64,000 bases of DNA from Pseudoxanthomonas sp. (lineage in GTDB: Bacteria > Pseudomonadota > Gammaproteobacteria > Xanthomonadales > Xanthomonadaceae). A program made the translations under genes and the position numbers. The stretch is taken from the NCBI RefSeq assembly GCF_035999195.1, contig NZ_DASYGY010000009.1, positions 248,001 to 312,000 on the forward strand. Reading direction: 5' to 3'. The notes below the pieces were generated by a model. That model ran no database searches and was not told the DNA's origin. It worked only from the letters and a program-made list of their open reading frames with translations. Below, piece after piece: positions 1 to 8,494 of this stretch; the stretch's first letter is position 1; each line of letters begins with the position of its first letter.

Positions 1-90
1 TGGTGGGCCGCCTCCTACGCGGCTTTGACGGGGCCGGGTTTGGCTTGGCTAAAAGCCGTCCGGCAATTCTTGCTCTCATGGGCCAGATAA

Positions 91-244
91 AGCGGGTCAG
101 CAGGCTGGGTTGCCGCCCAGCTCTGACCCGCTCCCTTCGCGGGTCCAACCGCTAACGCAACAGCCGCACATCCATGTGCGATAGGCGTCAGGGGCACGCC
201 CCCGACACCCCCGGTCCGGGTTATGTAAACACCACGGTACCGTG
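91..244. repeat. Cluster of tight hairpins resembling a filamentous phage intergenic/origin region
   Basis: Several perfect inverted repeats lie side by side. A 10-bp stem joins 91-100 with 123-132 and has an inner 5-bp stem (105-109 with 116-120). A competing stem joins 125-131 with 139-145. CGCACAT-CC-ATGTGCG lies at 165-180, a GGGGC/GCCCC hairpin at about 191-202, and the 12-bp palindrome CACGGTACCGTG at 233-244. Filamentous phages carry such hairpins in their non-coding replication and packaging region. The link to a phage is inferred from the neighbouring VC1465-type gene. No convincing gene lies in 1-265. Confidence 0.4.
221..229 (+). repeat. XerD-half-site-like direct repeat, left copy
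   Basis: TTATGTAAA occurs here and again at 1571-1579 in the same orientation, on either side of the phage-like genes. It resembles the XerD arm of bacterial dif sites (TTATGTTAA in E. coli). Elements that integrate by XerCD leave dif-like sites at both ends. The XerC arm is not clear on either copy, so this is a weak attachment-site candidate. Confidence 0.3.
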
Positions 245-265
245 TGCCTATCCTGCAACCGACGA

Positions 266-532
266 TCATGGACGCCACCGCGCGGGCGTGCGCTCGATGA
301 TGTCCAACGCCTGGCCGCAGGCGGTGTACTTAGCTTCCAGATCTGAGATCACAGAGACGCCCGCAAGCAGCGCGACGGGATCTCGTTCGCTGGCCTGGAG
401 CGCACGTGCAGAGGCGATCAGCTGGCGGTACGCATCGCGCAGCGCACGCAGCTTGGGAAGGTCCGACGCGGAGAACCGGGCGCCGCTATGACCTGCGTAG
501 AAGAGCCCTGGGGGCCACTGGGTGAGCTTCAC
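266..532 (-). CDS. Hypothetical protein, 88 aa, in phage-like patch
   Basis: An 88-residue protein of no recognised family. It is largely alpha-helical in character with a charged central segment and has no signal peptide, membrane helix or cysteine cluster. The GTG start at 530-532 overlaps the TGA of the reading frame upstream (GTGA), which suggests translational coupling. It sits in the same orientation as the RHH/SEC-C gene and the VC1465-type gene, so it may be an accessory gene of the same element. It could also be a chance frame; codon usage does not decide the matter. Confidence 0.4.
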   Translation of the reverse strand: MKLTQWPPGLFYAGHSGARFSASDLPKLRALRDAYRQLIASARALQASERDPVALLAGVSVISDLEAKYTACGQALDIIERTPARWRP

Positions 533-1533
533 CGTGCACCCCCTTTGTTGACGCGATCGAGACGGCCGTTTCGCCTGCAGGTGCCGGCTGTTTCAGCCTG
601 GTAGAAGGTGGCGGGAGGAGCGTCAGAGCCAGTCTGTACACGCCCTATTCCACTGCTGTTGCCAACAGCGGCGGAGCTATCGACATGCCCCGTGATCGCC
701 GTACTGGTCAACTCCCGCCGAGGAAACATATCAGCTAATTCTGCCCGTGGCAGAACTTCCACTTTTGCCCGCTCCCGCAAGGACACGGCGCGTACACGCC
801 AGCGGAAGGCTGGTGATACACCGCTACGGGAACGCCGGCCTGCTCGATGATGACGCGTGACGCGCTCCGGCGAGCTTTCTTGCCCTTCTCCGCGTAATGC
901 CGCTCCCGATACGTCAGCCAATTCTCGACCGCCTGCACCAGGACCGCATTGCTCGACAGCTCTTCCTTGTCGGCCAACGCATCGACCCGCTCCCACAGCT
1001 CTTCCTTCATCCGAAGGTTGCGCTTCACCTTGGGAGGTATCGCCATTGGGACCCCCTGAATTGTGGGGCCACTCTTGGCCCCCGATTGGCCCCACTAAAA
1101 CACGGGAAATGCCTGCTGTCAAAGGGGTGACAATAGACGTTTGTCTCTTATCGATAGAATAGACAAGCCCAAGCCGCGCGGCGGCTTCGCCGCCGTCGCG
1201 TCCGCGCATGCTTTGCAGCTCCGCATAGACGGTCCGGAACTGCTTGGCCTGCCTGACCAACAGGGATTGCCAGGCCATTTCCGAGGGGTCAAACGTGTGG
1301 CCCTCAGGCGTCACCAGACGGCCCCTGACGAGCCTGTAGGCCGACCAGGCAGGGTCAGGTAGCTCGCCATGCCGGAGGATGCGGAGAAGACGGAAGGCGG
1401 CGTAGGAAGGCGCTGCCCTCCCCGTCTCCCAGTGACCAACGGTACGAACACTGACGCCGAGGAGACCGGCTGCGGCCTCCCGATCGAGCCCGGAGAAGAC
1501 ACGGGCATCGCGGAACTGCTCGCGAGAAATCAG
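529..1533 (-). pseudogene. VC1465-type Xer-activation/HTH phage gene without a canonical start, probably decayed
   Basis: The first 120 or so codons read as a helix-turn-helix protein of the VC1465 family, found in filamentous phages and called Xer recombination activation factors. It begins ISREQFRDARVFSGL and continues through an HTH (GLLGVSVRTVGHWETG) to a conserved-looking TPEGHTFDP block. The position where relatives carry ATG is CTG here (1531-1533). No ATG or GTG lies between it and the upstream stop at 1585-1587. Downstream the frame stays open to 529, far beyond the expected size of about 110-150 residues, and runs out of frame over the better-supported RHH/SEC-C gene. A lost stop or a frameshift is therefore likely. 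The family assignment is from recognition of the N-terminal half only. Confidence 0.45.
735..1046 (-). CDS. Small RHH-like protein with C-terminal SEC-C zinc motif
   Basis: A 103-residue protein. Residues 5-48 (KRNLRMKEELWERVDALADK and onward) look like a ribbon-helix-helix DNA-binding fold: a short basic strand followed by two helices. The last 15 residues hold CPCGSGQKWKFCHG, the C-x-C-x8-C-H metal-binding SEC-C motif, which SecA and many small proteins also carry. A strong ribosome site (AGGGGG) lies 5 nt before the ATG. It could be a regulator of the phage-like element or an antitoxin-like protein; no toxin partner is visible. The two-domain combination is seen in the sequence, and the function is unknown. 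Confidence 0.7.
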   Translation of the reverse strand: MAIPPKVKRNLRMKEELWERVDALADKEELSSNAVLVQAVENWLTYRERHYAEKGKKARRSASRVIIEQAGVPVAVYHQPSAGVYAPCPCGSGQKWKFCHGQN

Positions 1534-1570
1534 ACGCCGGCGTGGCCGGTTCCTTCGCGATGACTGCCTA

Positions 1571-1579
1571 TTATGTAAA
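1571..1579 (+). repeat. XerD-half-site-like direct repeat, right copy
   Basis: Second copy of TTATGTAAA, directly repeated from 221-229. It lies just outside the start of the VC1465-type gene. Together the two copies bracket about 1.35 kb that contains all the phage-like genes, as expected for the ends of a small XerCD-integrated element or its remnant. Confidence 0.3.
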
Positions 1580-1677
1580 GTTGTCTAGGCAGGCCACGAC
1601 GGTTCCCTGTGCGGATGCCGGCGTCCGACCTAGCGTCCGCTTGGCCCACACAAGCCCCCGGCACGATCAGCTCTCGA

Positions 1678-4464
1678 TCAGCGGCCCTCCAGCACCTCAC
1701 GCACACGATGCGCGAGCTCCTGGAGCGTGAACGGTTTTCCGATCAGGTTGACGCCGGCGTCGAGGGCGCCGTTGTGGATGATCGCGTTGCGGCTGTAGCC
1801 CGTGGTGAAAAGCACCTTGAGATGGGGCCAGCGCCGGGTCGCTTCATCGGCGAGCTTGCGCCCGTTGGTCTGCGGCATGACGACGTCGGTGAACAACAGG
1901 CCGATCGAGGGCTCGGCTTCCAGGACCCTCAGCGCCGCCGCGGCGCTGTCGGCGGCGAAGACGCGGTAGCCCAGCTCGGTCAGCGCATCGACCGAGAACT
2001 GTCGTACCGCCGCTTCGTCTTCCACCACCAGGATGACCTCCTGTGCCTCGCCCCGCGGGACGGGGCGAACGGTCTCCGGCGGCGCAGCCTCGATGCTCGC
2101 GTTGTGCAGGCGCGGCAGATACACCTTGACGGTCGTGCCGTTCCCGACTTCGGAATAGATCTTCACGTGGCCGCCGGACTGCTTGACGAACCCGTAGACC
2201 TGGGACAGACCGAGTCCCGTGCCGCGCCCGACCTCCTTCGTCGTGAAGAAGGGATCGAACGCCTTCGCGATGACCTCGGCCGGCATGCCGTTGCCCGTAT
2301 CCGACACGGCGATCAGCACGTACTGCCCCGGCGAAATGCCCGGGTTGTCGTCGGCGTAGGCGTGATCGAGATGACAGTTGGCCGTCTCCACGGTCACGCG
2401 CCCGCCTTCGGGCATCGCGTCGCGCGCATTGACCGCCAGATTGAGGATCACGTTCTCGAGCTGGTTGGGATCGGCATGGGTGCGCCAGAGGCCGCCGGCA
2501 AGGACGGTTTCCAGCTGTACGTCGCCACCGAGCGAATGCGCGAGCAGTTCCGACATCCCGGATACCAGCTTGTTCGCATCCAGCGCTTCGGGTTGCAGCG
2601 GTTGCTGGCGCGAGAACGCGAGCAGCCGCTGGGTGAGCTGGGCGGCCCGCTTCGATGCCTCCATGGCGATGTCGACGTACCGGCGGGCGCGTTCATCGCC
2701 CGGATCCAGCCGGCCCGCCAGCAGATCGAGGGGGCCGATGATCGCCGCCAGCATGTTGTTGAAGTCGTGGGCGATGCCGCCGGTAAGCTGGCCCACCGCG
2801 TCCATCTTCTGGCTCTGGCGCAGCGCATCCTCCACGCGGACCCGTTCGGCGACTTCGGCTTGCACGCGGCTTTCGAGCTGCTCGTTGAGTTCCTTCAACT
2901 GCGTTTCGACGGCCTTCCTTTCGGTCACGTCGATCGCGACGCCGACCACGCGGATGCACCGTTCGCCGTCGAACAGTCCCCTGCCCTTGGCGGCGACCCA
3001 ACGCACGACGCCATCCTCCTTGCCGATCGTGCGGTACTCGACATCGTAGAGGGCCCGTCGCGCCGGATCGCAGGCGGCGGCGAACGCATCGCTCGTCCGG
3101 GCCAGGTCCTCGCTGTGCAGGCCGGCGTAGAAATCCGCCAACGAAACAGGTACGTGGGCGGACATGCCGAACATCGCCTTGGTGCGCGGTGGCCAGATGA
3201 GCAGGTCATTGACCAGGTCCACGTCCCAGAAACCGATGTCCGACGCTTCCGTGGCCAGGCGCAGGCGCTCCTCGCTTTCGGCGAGCGCGGCCTGGGCGGC
3301 CTTGCGTCCGGTCAGGTCGAGCATCGCGCCGATCATGCGCACCGGTTCGCCGCCCGGGCCGCGCAGCACCGTGCCGCGATCCAGGATGTGGGCGTATCCG
3401 CCATCGGCCCGTTCGAAGCGGTATTCGTCCTGCCAGGCGTCGCCGCCGTGGTCGATGACGGCGTGGATGCTGGCGCCGATCCGTTCGCGATCGTCGGGAT
3501 GGATGTGATCCAGCCACCACTGCGCACTGCTCTCGGACCGTTCGTGCCCGAAGAGCGTGGCCAGCGCTTCGTTCCAGATCACGTGGCCGTCCGCCATCCG
3601 CCAGTCCCAGATGGCGTCGTTCGTGGCGAGCGCGGCCAGCCGATAACGCTCCTCGATCTCCCGGTGGCTCGCTTCGACCGCTTTCCTGTCGGTGATGTCG
3701 AGCGACGCGCCGATCAGCCCGATGACCTCGCCCTGCGCATCCCGAAGCGGTGCCTTGGTCGACAGCCAGAAGGCGCGGGTCCCGTCCGGATAGTTCACTT
3801 CCTCTTCCAGCTGCTCGATCCGGCCGGAGGCCATGATGCGCGCGTCCGCCGCCATGATGGCCGCCGCCTGCGCCTGGTCGTGCAGCAACTCGGCATCAGT
3901 CCGGCCCAGGTATTCCTCCGGTGGCCGGCCGATCAGCTCGGTCGTTCCGCGATTGCCGATCAGCAGACGGCCCTGCCGGTCTTTGGCGTAGACCACGCCC
4001 GGCACGGCCTCTACGAACGTGTTCAACAGGCTTTCGGCGCGATCGCGGGCCTCTTCCACACGCCGTGTCTCAGCGATGTCGATCAGGACGCCAGGAAAAC
4101 TGTGGGCGGCACCGCTTGCGTCGATGTTCACCCAGCCACGTGCCTCGACCCACCGCCAATCGCCGCCGGCGTCATGGGTCCGGAAGCGATGGGCATACTG
4201 CCCGCCCCGCGCGACGGCTGCGTCGATCGCGGACTGGAGATCGGACCGGTCCTCGGGATGGACGGAGTCCACCAGGTCCCGCAGCTTCCATCCGTCGCCG
4301 GTCCGGCTCAGGCCGAACGCCTGCTCCAGGGCCGGGTCCATCGTGACTCTGTCGGACGTCACGTCCCAGAACCATGTGCCGATGATGGCGCCGGCCGTCA
4401 GCGCAACACGGATGCGCTCGCTGTCCAGCATGTCGGGAGAGAGGTCGGCAGAACGATGGGGCAT
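1678..4464 (-). CDS. Soluble hybrid sensor histidine kinase with four PAS domains and a receiver
   Basis: A 928-residue hybrid kinase. Four PAS/PAC sensor units occupy roughly residues 15-500; several end in the PAC signature D-x-T-x-RK. A coiled linker follows, then HisKA with the phospho-acceptor His566 (GGIAHDFNN). The HATPase has an N box (NLAVNARDAMP), G boxes (DTGNGMP, GTGLGLSQ) and F box (FDPFFTTK). The C-terminal receiver has acidic residues near its start (VVEDE), the phospho-acceptor Asp860 (FTDVVMP) and a Lys in GKP. There is no signal peptide or membrane helix, so it should sense a cytoplasmic cue such as redox state, light or a ligand. The frame extends upstream to 4632, but the Met at 4464 has a GGGA site 8 nt before it and starts the conserved sequence. 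No partner regulator is adjacent, so it may signal through its own receiver to a phosphotransfer protein elsewhere. Confidence 0.9.
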   Translation of the reverse strand: MPHRSADLSPDMLDSERIRVALTAGAIIGTWFWDVTSDRVTMDPALEQAFGLSRTGDGWKLRDLVDSVHPEDRSDLQSAIDAAVARGGQYAHRFRTHDAGGDWRWVEARGWVNIDASGAAHSFPGVLIDIAETRRVEEARDRAESLLNTFVEAVPGVVYAKDRQGRLLIGNRGTTELIGRPPEEYLGRTDAELLHDQAQAAAIMAADARIMASGRIEQLEEEVNYPDGTRAFWLSTKAPLRDAQGEVIGLIGASLDITDRKAVEASHREIEERYRLAALATNDAIWDWRMADGHVIWNEALATLFGHERSESSAQWWLDHIHPDDRERIGASIHAVIDHGGDAWQDEYRFERADGGYAHILDRGTVLRGPGGEPVRMIGAMLDLTGRKAAQAALAESEERLRLATEASDIGFWDVDLVNDLLIWPPRTKAMFGMSAHVPVSLADFYAGLHSEDLARTSDAFAAACDPARRALYDVEYRTIGKEDGVVRWVAAKGRGLFDGERCIRVVGVAIDVTERKAVETQLKELNEQLESRVQAEVAERVRVEDALRQSQKMDAVGQLTGGIAHDFNNMLAAIIGPLDLLAGRLDPGDERARRYVDIAMEASKRAAQLTQRLLAFSRQQPLQPEALDANKLVSGMSELLAHSLGGDVQLETVLAGGLWRTHADPNQLENVILNLAVNARDAMPEGGRVTVETANCHLDHAYADDNPGISPGQYVLIAVSDTGNGMPAEVIAKAFDPFFTTKEVGRGTGLGLSQVYGFVKQSGGHVKIYSEVGNGTTVKVYLPRLHNASIEAAPPETVRPVPRGEAQEVILVVEDEAAVRQFSVDALTELGYRVFAADSAAAALRVLEAEPSIGLLFTDVVMPQTNGRKLADEATRRWPHLKVLFTTGYSRNAIIHNGALDAGVNLIGKPFTLQELAHRVREVLEGR

Positions 4465-4784
4465 CGAGGTGTTCCCAGGCAGGAACCGCAGGTGGTCGTG
4501 GTCGGCGTCATGGAGAGAGTCGCGAGCCGGACCCCATCGTGACGGCAGTCTATCCGAGCGGCTGGCTCCGTGTTGTCGACGCGGAGATGGACGCCCGTGT
4601 CCGTGCCTTGCTCGCGGTCCGGGAAATGCCAACGAACGTCGACTGCGTACAGCAAGGTGGACATGGCGTGAAGCCCTGCAAAAGCGTGCTTACGTCCCCT
4701 GCCTCGTTGAATCCGCATGGACCCGTCCTGCGTAGAGCGTGTGCCTACGCTGGGTAGGCGTCACCGATGTGATGGGAGAGGCAC
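4465..4784. other. Intergenic region between divergent genes
   Basis: About 320 bp separate the start of the histidine kinase (minus strand) from the outer-membrane protein gene (plus strand). It must hold both promoters. Frames crossing it on either strand lack ribosome sites and recognisable protein sequence. I see no clear operator or hairpin. Confidence 0.5.
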
Positions 4785-5567
4785 ATGCAGATCAGACTCC
4801 TTGGCGCGGCCTTGCTGATGGTGGCGGGCCCGGCGTTCGCGGCAGGTCCCGAGCAGGGAAGGTTCTCGATGTCCGTGCTCGGCGGCGCGGATTTTCCGGT
4901 CAGCGGCGACGTCCATACCGGCGCCGTCGCGCCGGTGCCGGATCTCGGTCCGTTGAATCCAGCGCTCGCAGGCGTCAGCGCGGAGTTGCGAATCCGTTCC
5001 CGGAGCCATGACCAGATCTACGGCAATGCCACGTCGTGGGGCCTGGAAGTGGGTTATGGACTGAGCGACCGGAGCGAAATGTTCCTGCAGGCCAGGGAGA
5101 CCAGCGCCGATGATGGGCGTGTGCGCGTCGGAGCGGCGTACGTGCCTGCGCTCGCTACCGAACTCGATGTCTTCGGCACGTTCTCGGGCTACGACGCCTA
5201 CACGTGGGAGGTGGGTTACCGCCACTTCTTCGGCGGCGGTGGGCGGGTGAAGCCGTTCGTCGCGGCGCGCCTGGGTGCGACCGAAACCGACGTCATCCGT
5301 GCCACCTTCGAGATTCCCGACGCCGCCATCACGATCCCCGATGCAGCGTTCTACGACAAGGGCTGGGCGCTGAGCGGCGGGCTGGAGGCGGGCGTGCAGA
5401 TACCGTTCACCGACCGCTTCAGCATGACGCTCGCCGCGGGGGTGAACTACATCGGCGATCTTTCCGACGACGATTCGGCGATCGCCGGGCTCGGTCTGGC
5501 GACCATCAACGACACCGGCAGCCGTGTTTCGACGCCCGTGTCCATCACCGGCCGCTGGGACTTCTGA
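4785..5567 (+). CDS. Outer-membrane beta-barrel protein
   Basis: A 260-residue exported protein with a clean signal peptide (cleavage after AFA, about residue 19). Alternating hydrophobic and polar strands follow, such as YTWEVGYRHFFGGGGRVKPFVAARLG, with glycine-rich turns. It ends in aromatic Phe (WDF), the usual signal for BAM-dependent insertion. It resembles small OmpW/OmpA-like or autotransporter-type barrels of about 8-10 strands, but I cannot name a family. A GGAGAG ribosome site lies 4 nt from the ATG. It is divergent from the hybrid kinase, so co-regulation is possible but not shown. Confidence 0.8.
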   Translation: MQIRLLGAALLMVAGPAFAAGPEQGRFSMSVLGGADFPVSGDVHTGAVAPVPDLGPLNPALAGVSAELRIRSRSHDQIYGNATSWGLEVGYGLSDRSEMFLQARETSADDGRVRVGAAYVPALATELDVFGTFSGYDAYTWEVGYRHFFGGGGRVKPFVAARLGATETDVIRATFEIPDAAITIPDAAFYDKGWALSGGLEAGVQIPFTDRFSMTLAAGVNYIGDLSDDDSAIAGLGLATINDTGSRVSTPVSITGRWDF

Positions 5568-5578
5568 GCACGCATGAC

Positions 5579-5602
5579 GGCGGGCACGGTGACGTGCCCG
5601 CC
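5579..5602. terminator. Perfect 10-bp stem-loop between convergent genes
   Basis: GGCGGGCACG (5579-5588), loop GTGA, CGTGCCCGCC (5593-5602). It lies 12 bp past the stop of the outer-membrane protein and before the end of the convergent di-heme gene. There is no T-run on either side, so it may be a terminator-like or transcript-end-protecting hairpin. Confidence 0.5.
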
Positions 5603-5662
5603 TGCGGTGCCGCACCCCGGTCAATGGTGGGGAGGCTCATGTCGCAGTGCACGGAAGAGCCA

Positions 5663-8494
5663 TCACAACGACTTGAGGAAATCCACCAGCGCCCGTCGGT
5701 CTTCCGCGCTCATGGCCTCGAACCGCTGCCTGGCGGCGGTGCCCTGCCCTCCGTGCCACAGCACGGCTTCTTCCAGCGTCGCGGCGCGACCGTCGTGCAG
5801 GTAGCGCACGTTCGGATCGATCGACGCCGCCAGGCCCAGGCCCCACAGCGGCGGCGTGCGCCACTCGCGGGCGGTGGCGCGGCCCTCGAGGTAGGTGTCG
5901 GCCAGGTCCGGGCCCATGTCGTGCAGCAGCAGGTCGCTGTACGGACGGATGGTCTGGTAGCGCAGCTCGGCGAACCGGTGGTGCCCGGTGCGCAGTTCCG
6001 GCGTGTGGCAGGTGCTGCAGCGGGCCGCCTCGAACAGTTGCGCGCCGCGCTTGACGCGCAGCTGTCGCGCCCGCGCCTGCGCATCCTGTTCCAGCGGGTT
6101 GTCGAAGTCGCGCCGCGGCGGTACGCCGAGCAGGCTGAGGTACAGCGTGGTCTGGTGGATGTCGGACGCGGTCAGTTTCGCGCTGCCGGTGTCGACCTGC
6201 GCGCAGGCCGTGCCCTGGCTGCCCCGTGCGCACTCGAGTGATGGCATCAGCGGCGAGGTCACGCCCATGTCGGTGTTGAACGCCAATGACGCCTGTTGTT
6301 CCAGCGTGGCGGCGGCGGCCTTCCAGCCGAAGCGGCCCACGCGGCTGACGCCGGCGTCGCGCGGATCGGCGACGATCTGCAGCCGCCCGGCCACGCCGTC
6401 GGGATCGCCGCGCTGCGCGAGCGCCAGGCGCTCGAGTTGCTGTTCCGGCACGGCTTCCAGCAGACCCAGGCCGATCAGCGACGGCGCCACGCGCACCGAC
6501 AATGCCGTCGGCATGGCCAGCGGTTGGCCGTTGCGGTCGCGCAGGGCGTAGTTCGGCCGGCGCAGCACGTAACCCGTGCCGTCGGCGTAACGGCCCGGAA
6601 GCTCGGTGTAGCCGGTGAGCACAAGTTCGGCTTCGCGCCCGTCGAGGTTCGCGCCGCCCTCGCGATAGGTGCCCTGCTGCAGGCGCAGTCCGAAACGTGC
6701 ATCTGCCGCCTGCCCCCCTGCCCCGGCGGCACCGACGAAGACGCCCAGCCGGTTCAGCGGCGCCCCGACCACCGGTGAACTGCGGCCGTTGCCGGCATGG
6801 CAGTCCACGCAGCGCGTCTGCGAGAAGCGCGGTGCGGTCTTGCCCGCATGCGCGGTGAAGACGGTGTTGCTCTCCTCGGAATGGCGACCGCTGGCGAACG
6901 AGGTATGGATCAGTCGGCGTCCTTCCGCCCACGGCTGCATGTTGTAGCCGGCGATGTTGTGCGAGGCCTGCTGCAGCATGCGGAACGGTTCGCTCGAGGT
7001 GTCCTCGTGCAGCGTCATCCACGGACCGGCGCTGAGCGCTTCGCCGGGCATGGGCAGCGAATCCAGCGGGCGTTGCACGCCGTAGCCGGGGCCACGGAAC
7101 CACGACACGATGCCGTGTGATCCCGCGCGATAGACCAGCGCTTCGGCGTAGTAGTTGAAGCGGCCGATCACGTCCGGGTTGCCCGCCAGGAAGATGCCCA
7201 GCTCGAACTCCACCAGGTCGCCCTTGCGCAGTGGACGGTGGCCTTCGTTGGCGGCGGTGCGGATCTCCTTCACCAGCACGAAGGCATTGCCCGGCGTGCC
7301 GGCCGGTGGCGTGTAGTTGCTGTTGGGGTCCTGGCCGAACTGCGCGTAGTTGGCGATGGGCGTCTGCGCCACCACGCCGCCGGGCAGCACCTTCATGCCG
7401 CCATTGTCCGCGTACAGCGCCACCGACGTGGGCTCCAGCGGATCCTCGCTGCGCCGGCCGATGTAGCCATGGCGGAAGTTGGTGCCGTACCAGTAGTGCT
7501 GCGGCCTCACCACGATGGTCAGGATGCGCTGCTCGCCGGACGTGCCGGGCACCGCGTCGTCGTGGATGACGATCTCGTGCGTGCGCCGTTCGAAGTAATG
7601 CGGCGGGAACACCTGGTAACTGTCGTCGACGATGGGCTCGCGCGCATGCCGGTCGCGCACGCGGCCACCGACATGCGTGACCAGCGTGCCATCGTCCTGC
7701 GTGTAGTGGATGGGCGCGGCGTCGTCCGGCCACAGCAAGGGCTGGTAGGTGGCCGACGGCGGCACCGGCGGCGGTGGCGGGAGCAGCGGCTGCGACCCGT
7801 TCTGCCGCACCGCTTGCGGCTCGCCCGCGCCCAGGCGGAACTGCTGCGCGGCGACCGTGGCGCAGGTGATCTGTTCGACGCTGGCACCGGCCGTCGTCGA
7901 TGCGCCGACGATGCCCAGGCACTTGCCGCTGTTGACGTTGACGATGCGGTAGCGGTCGCTGGTGTCGACCCGCTGCAGGCGAAAGCGTTGGGCGCCGCTG
8001 CCGTTGTCGTCCCACTGCTGCACGATCACGTGGTCCGCGCCGGAGCCGGCGGGAATGTCGGCCGACTTCTGCGTGGCCAGGTTGCGCAGGCGGTACTGGC
8101 CGGTGCTCGTCTCGGCGATGTCGAAGAACTGACGGTGCAGCGTGGTGTCGCAGGGCGATTGCACCAGCGGGGTGCCGTTGGCCGCGCTGCCCTCCCGGAT
8201 CTCGATGCACAGCCCGCTCGACGCACTGGCGATGCGGTAGCGGCCGGACGGCACCGGGTCCACGTTGATGTTCTGCGGCGGCGCGGCCTGCGCTTCCGCT
8301 GCGGCTGCCGTGGCGCCACTGCCCATCGCCAGGTGCGGCAGCGCGGACGAAGCACGGGTCGGACGCGTGCTGCTCCAGAAAGGTGCATCGCGCGCCTCGT
8401 CGGTCTGCGCGGTGCAGGCGGACAGCGACAGGACGGACAGCAGGACGAACACCACCGGCACGCGGCGGCCGCGTTCATGGGCAAGGGAATACAT
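5663..8494 (-). CDS. Lipoprotein with ricin-type lectin domain and di-heme oxidoreductase (DHOR/DUF1111) domain
   Basis: A 943-residue exported protein. The start at 8494 gives a lipoprotein signal (SVLSLSAC, Cys at about residue 27); an upstream Met at 8548 would add 18 arginine-rich residues. Residues of about 70-225 form a beta-trefoil, ricin-B-like lectin with repeated QxF/QQF and SGKCLGI-type motifs. A proline-rich linker (PPPPPVPPS) follows. The C-terminal part matches the di-heme oxidoreductase/DUF1111 family, related to di-heme peroxidases: two CxxCH heme sites (CVDCH near 560, CSTCH near 826), RTPPLWGLG, and YLHDGRAATLEEAVLWHGG near the end. It would act as a periplasmic or surface electron-transfer enzyme that binds glycan. 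The substrate is unknown. It sits just beyond the 3' end of the xylan operon, but its own upstream gap (8495-8715) suggests a separate promoter. Confidence 0.85.
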   Translation of the reverse strand: MYSLAHERGRRVPVVFVLLSVLSLSACTAQTDEARDAPFWSSTRPTRASSALPHLAMGSGATAAAAEAQAAPPQNINVDPVPSGRYRIASASSGLCIEIREGSAANGTPLVQSPCDTTLHRQFFDIAETSTGQYRLRNLATQKSADIPAGSGADHVIVQQWDDNGSGAQRFRLQRVDTSDRYRIVNVNSGKCLGIVGASTTAGASVEQITCATVAAQQFRLGAGEPQAVRQNGSQPLLPPPPPVPPSATYQPLLWPDDAAPIHYTQDDGTLVTHVGGRVRDRHAREPIVDDSYQVFPPHYFERRTHEIVIHDDAVPGTSGEQRILTIVVRPQHYWYGTNFRHGYIGRRSEDPLEPTSVALYADNGGMKVLPGGVVAQTPIANYAQFGQDPNSNYTPPAGTPGNAFVLVKEIRTAANEGHRPLRKGDLVEFELGIFLAGNPDVIGRFNYYAEALVYRAGSHGIVSWFRGPGYGVQRPLDSLPMPGEALSAGPWMTLHEDTSSEPFRMLQQASHNIAGYNMQPWAEGRRLIHTSFASGRHSEESNTVFTAHAGKTAPRFSQTRCVDCHAGNGRSSPVVGAPLNRLGVFVGAAGAGGQAADARFGLRLQQGTYREGGANLDGREAELVLTGYTELPGRYADGTGYVLRRPNYALRDRNGQPLAMPTALSVRVAPSLIGLGLLEAVPEQQLERLALAQRGDPDGVAGRLQIVADPRDAGVSRVGRFGWKAAAATLEQQASLAFNTDMGVTSPLMPSLECARGSQGTACAQVDTGSAKLTASDIHQTTLYLSLLGVPPRRDFDNPLEQDAQARARQLRVKRGAQLFEAARCSTCHTPELRTGHHRFAELRYQTIRPYSDLLLHDMGPDLADTYLEGRATAREWRTPPLWGLGLAASIDPNVRYLHDGRAATLEEAVLWHGGQGTAARQRFEAMSAEDRRALVDFLKSL

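Noticed and set aside
15..278. 87-codon frame on the minus strand over the hairpin cluster
   Set aside because: It runs through inverted repeats, has no good ribosome site and no domain.
1609..4542. 977-codon open frame on the plus strand
   Set aside because: It is the antisense shadow of the hybrid histidine kinase; sequence is His/Arg-rich with no domain, and the minus strand has complete PAS, kinase and receiver motifs.
4398..4718. 106-codon minus-strand frame before the histidine kinase
   Set aside because: Out of frame with the kinase and overlapping its first PAS domain; no protein features.
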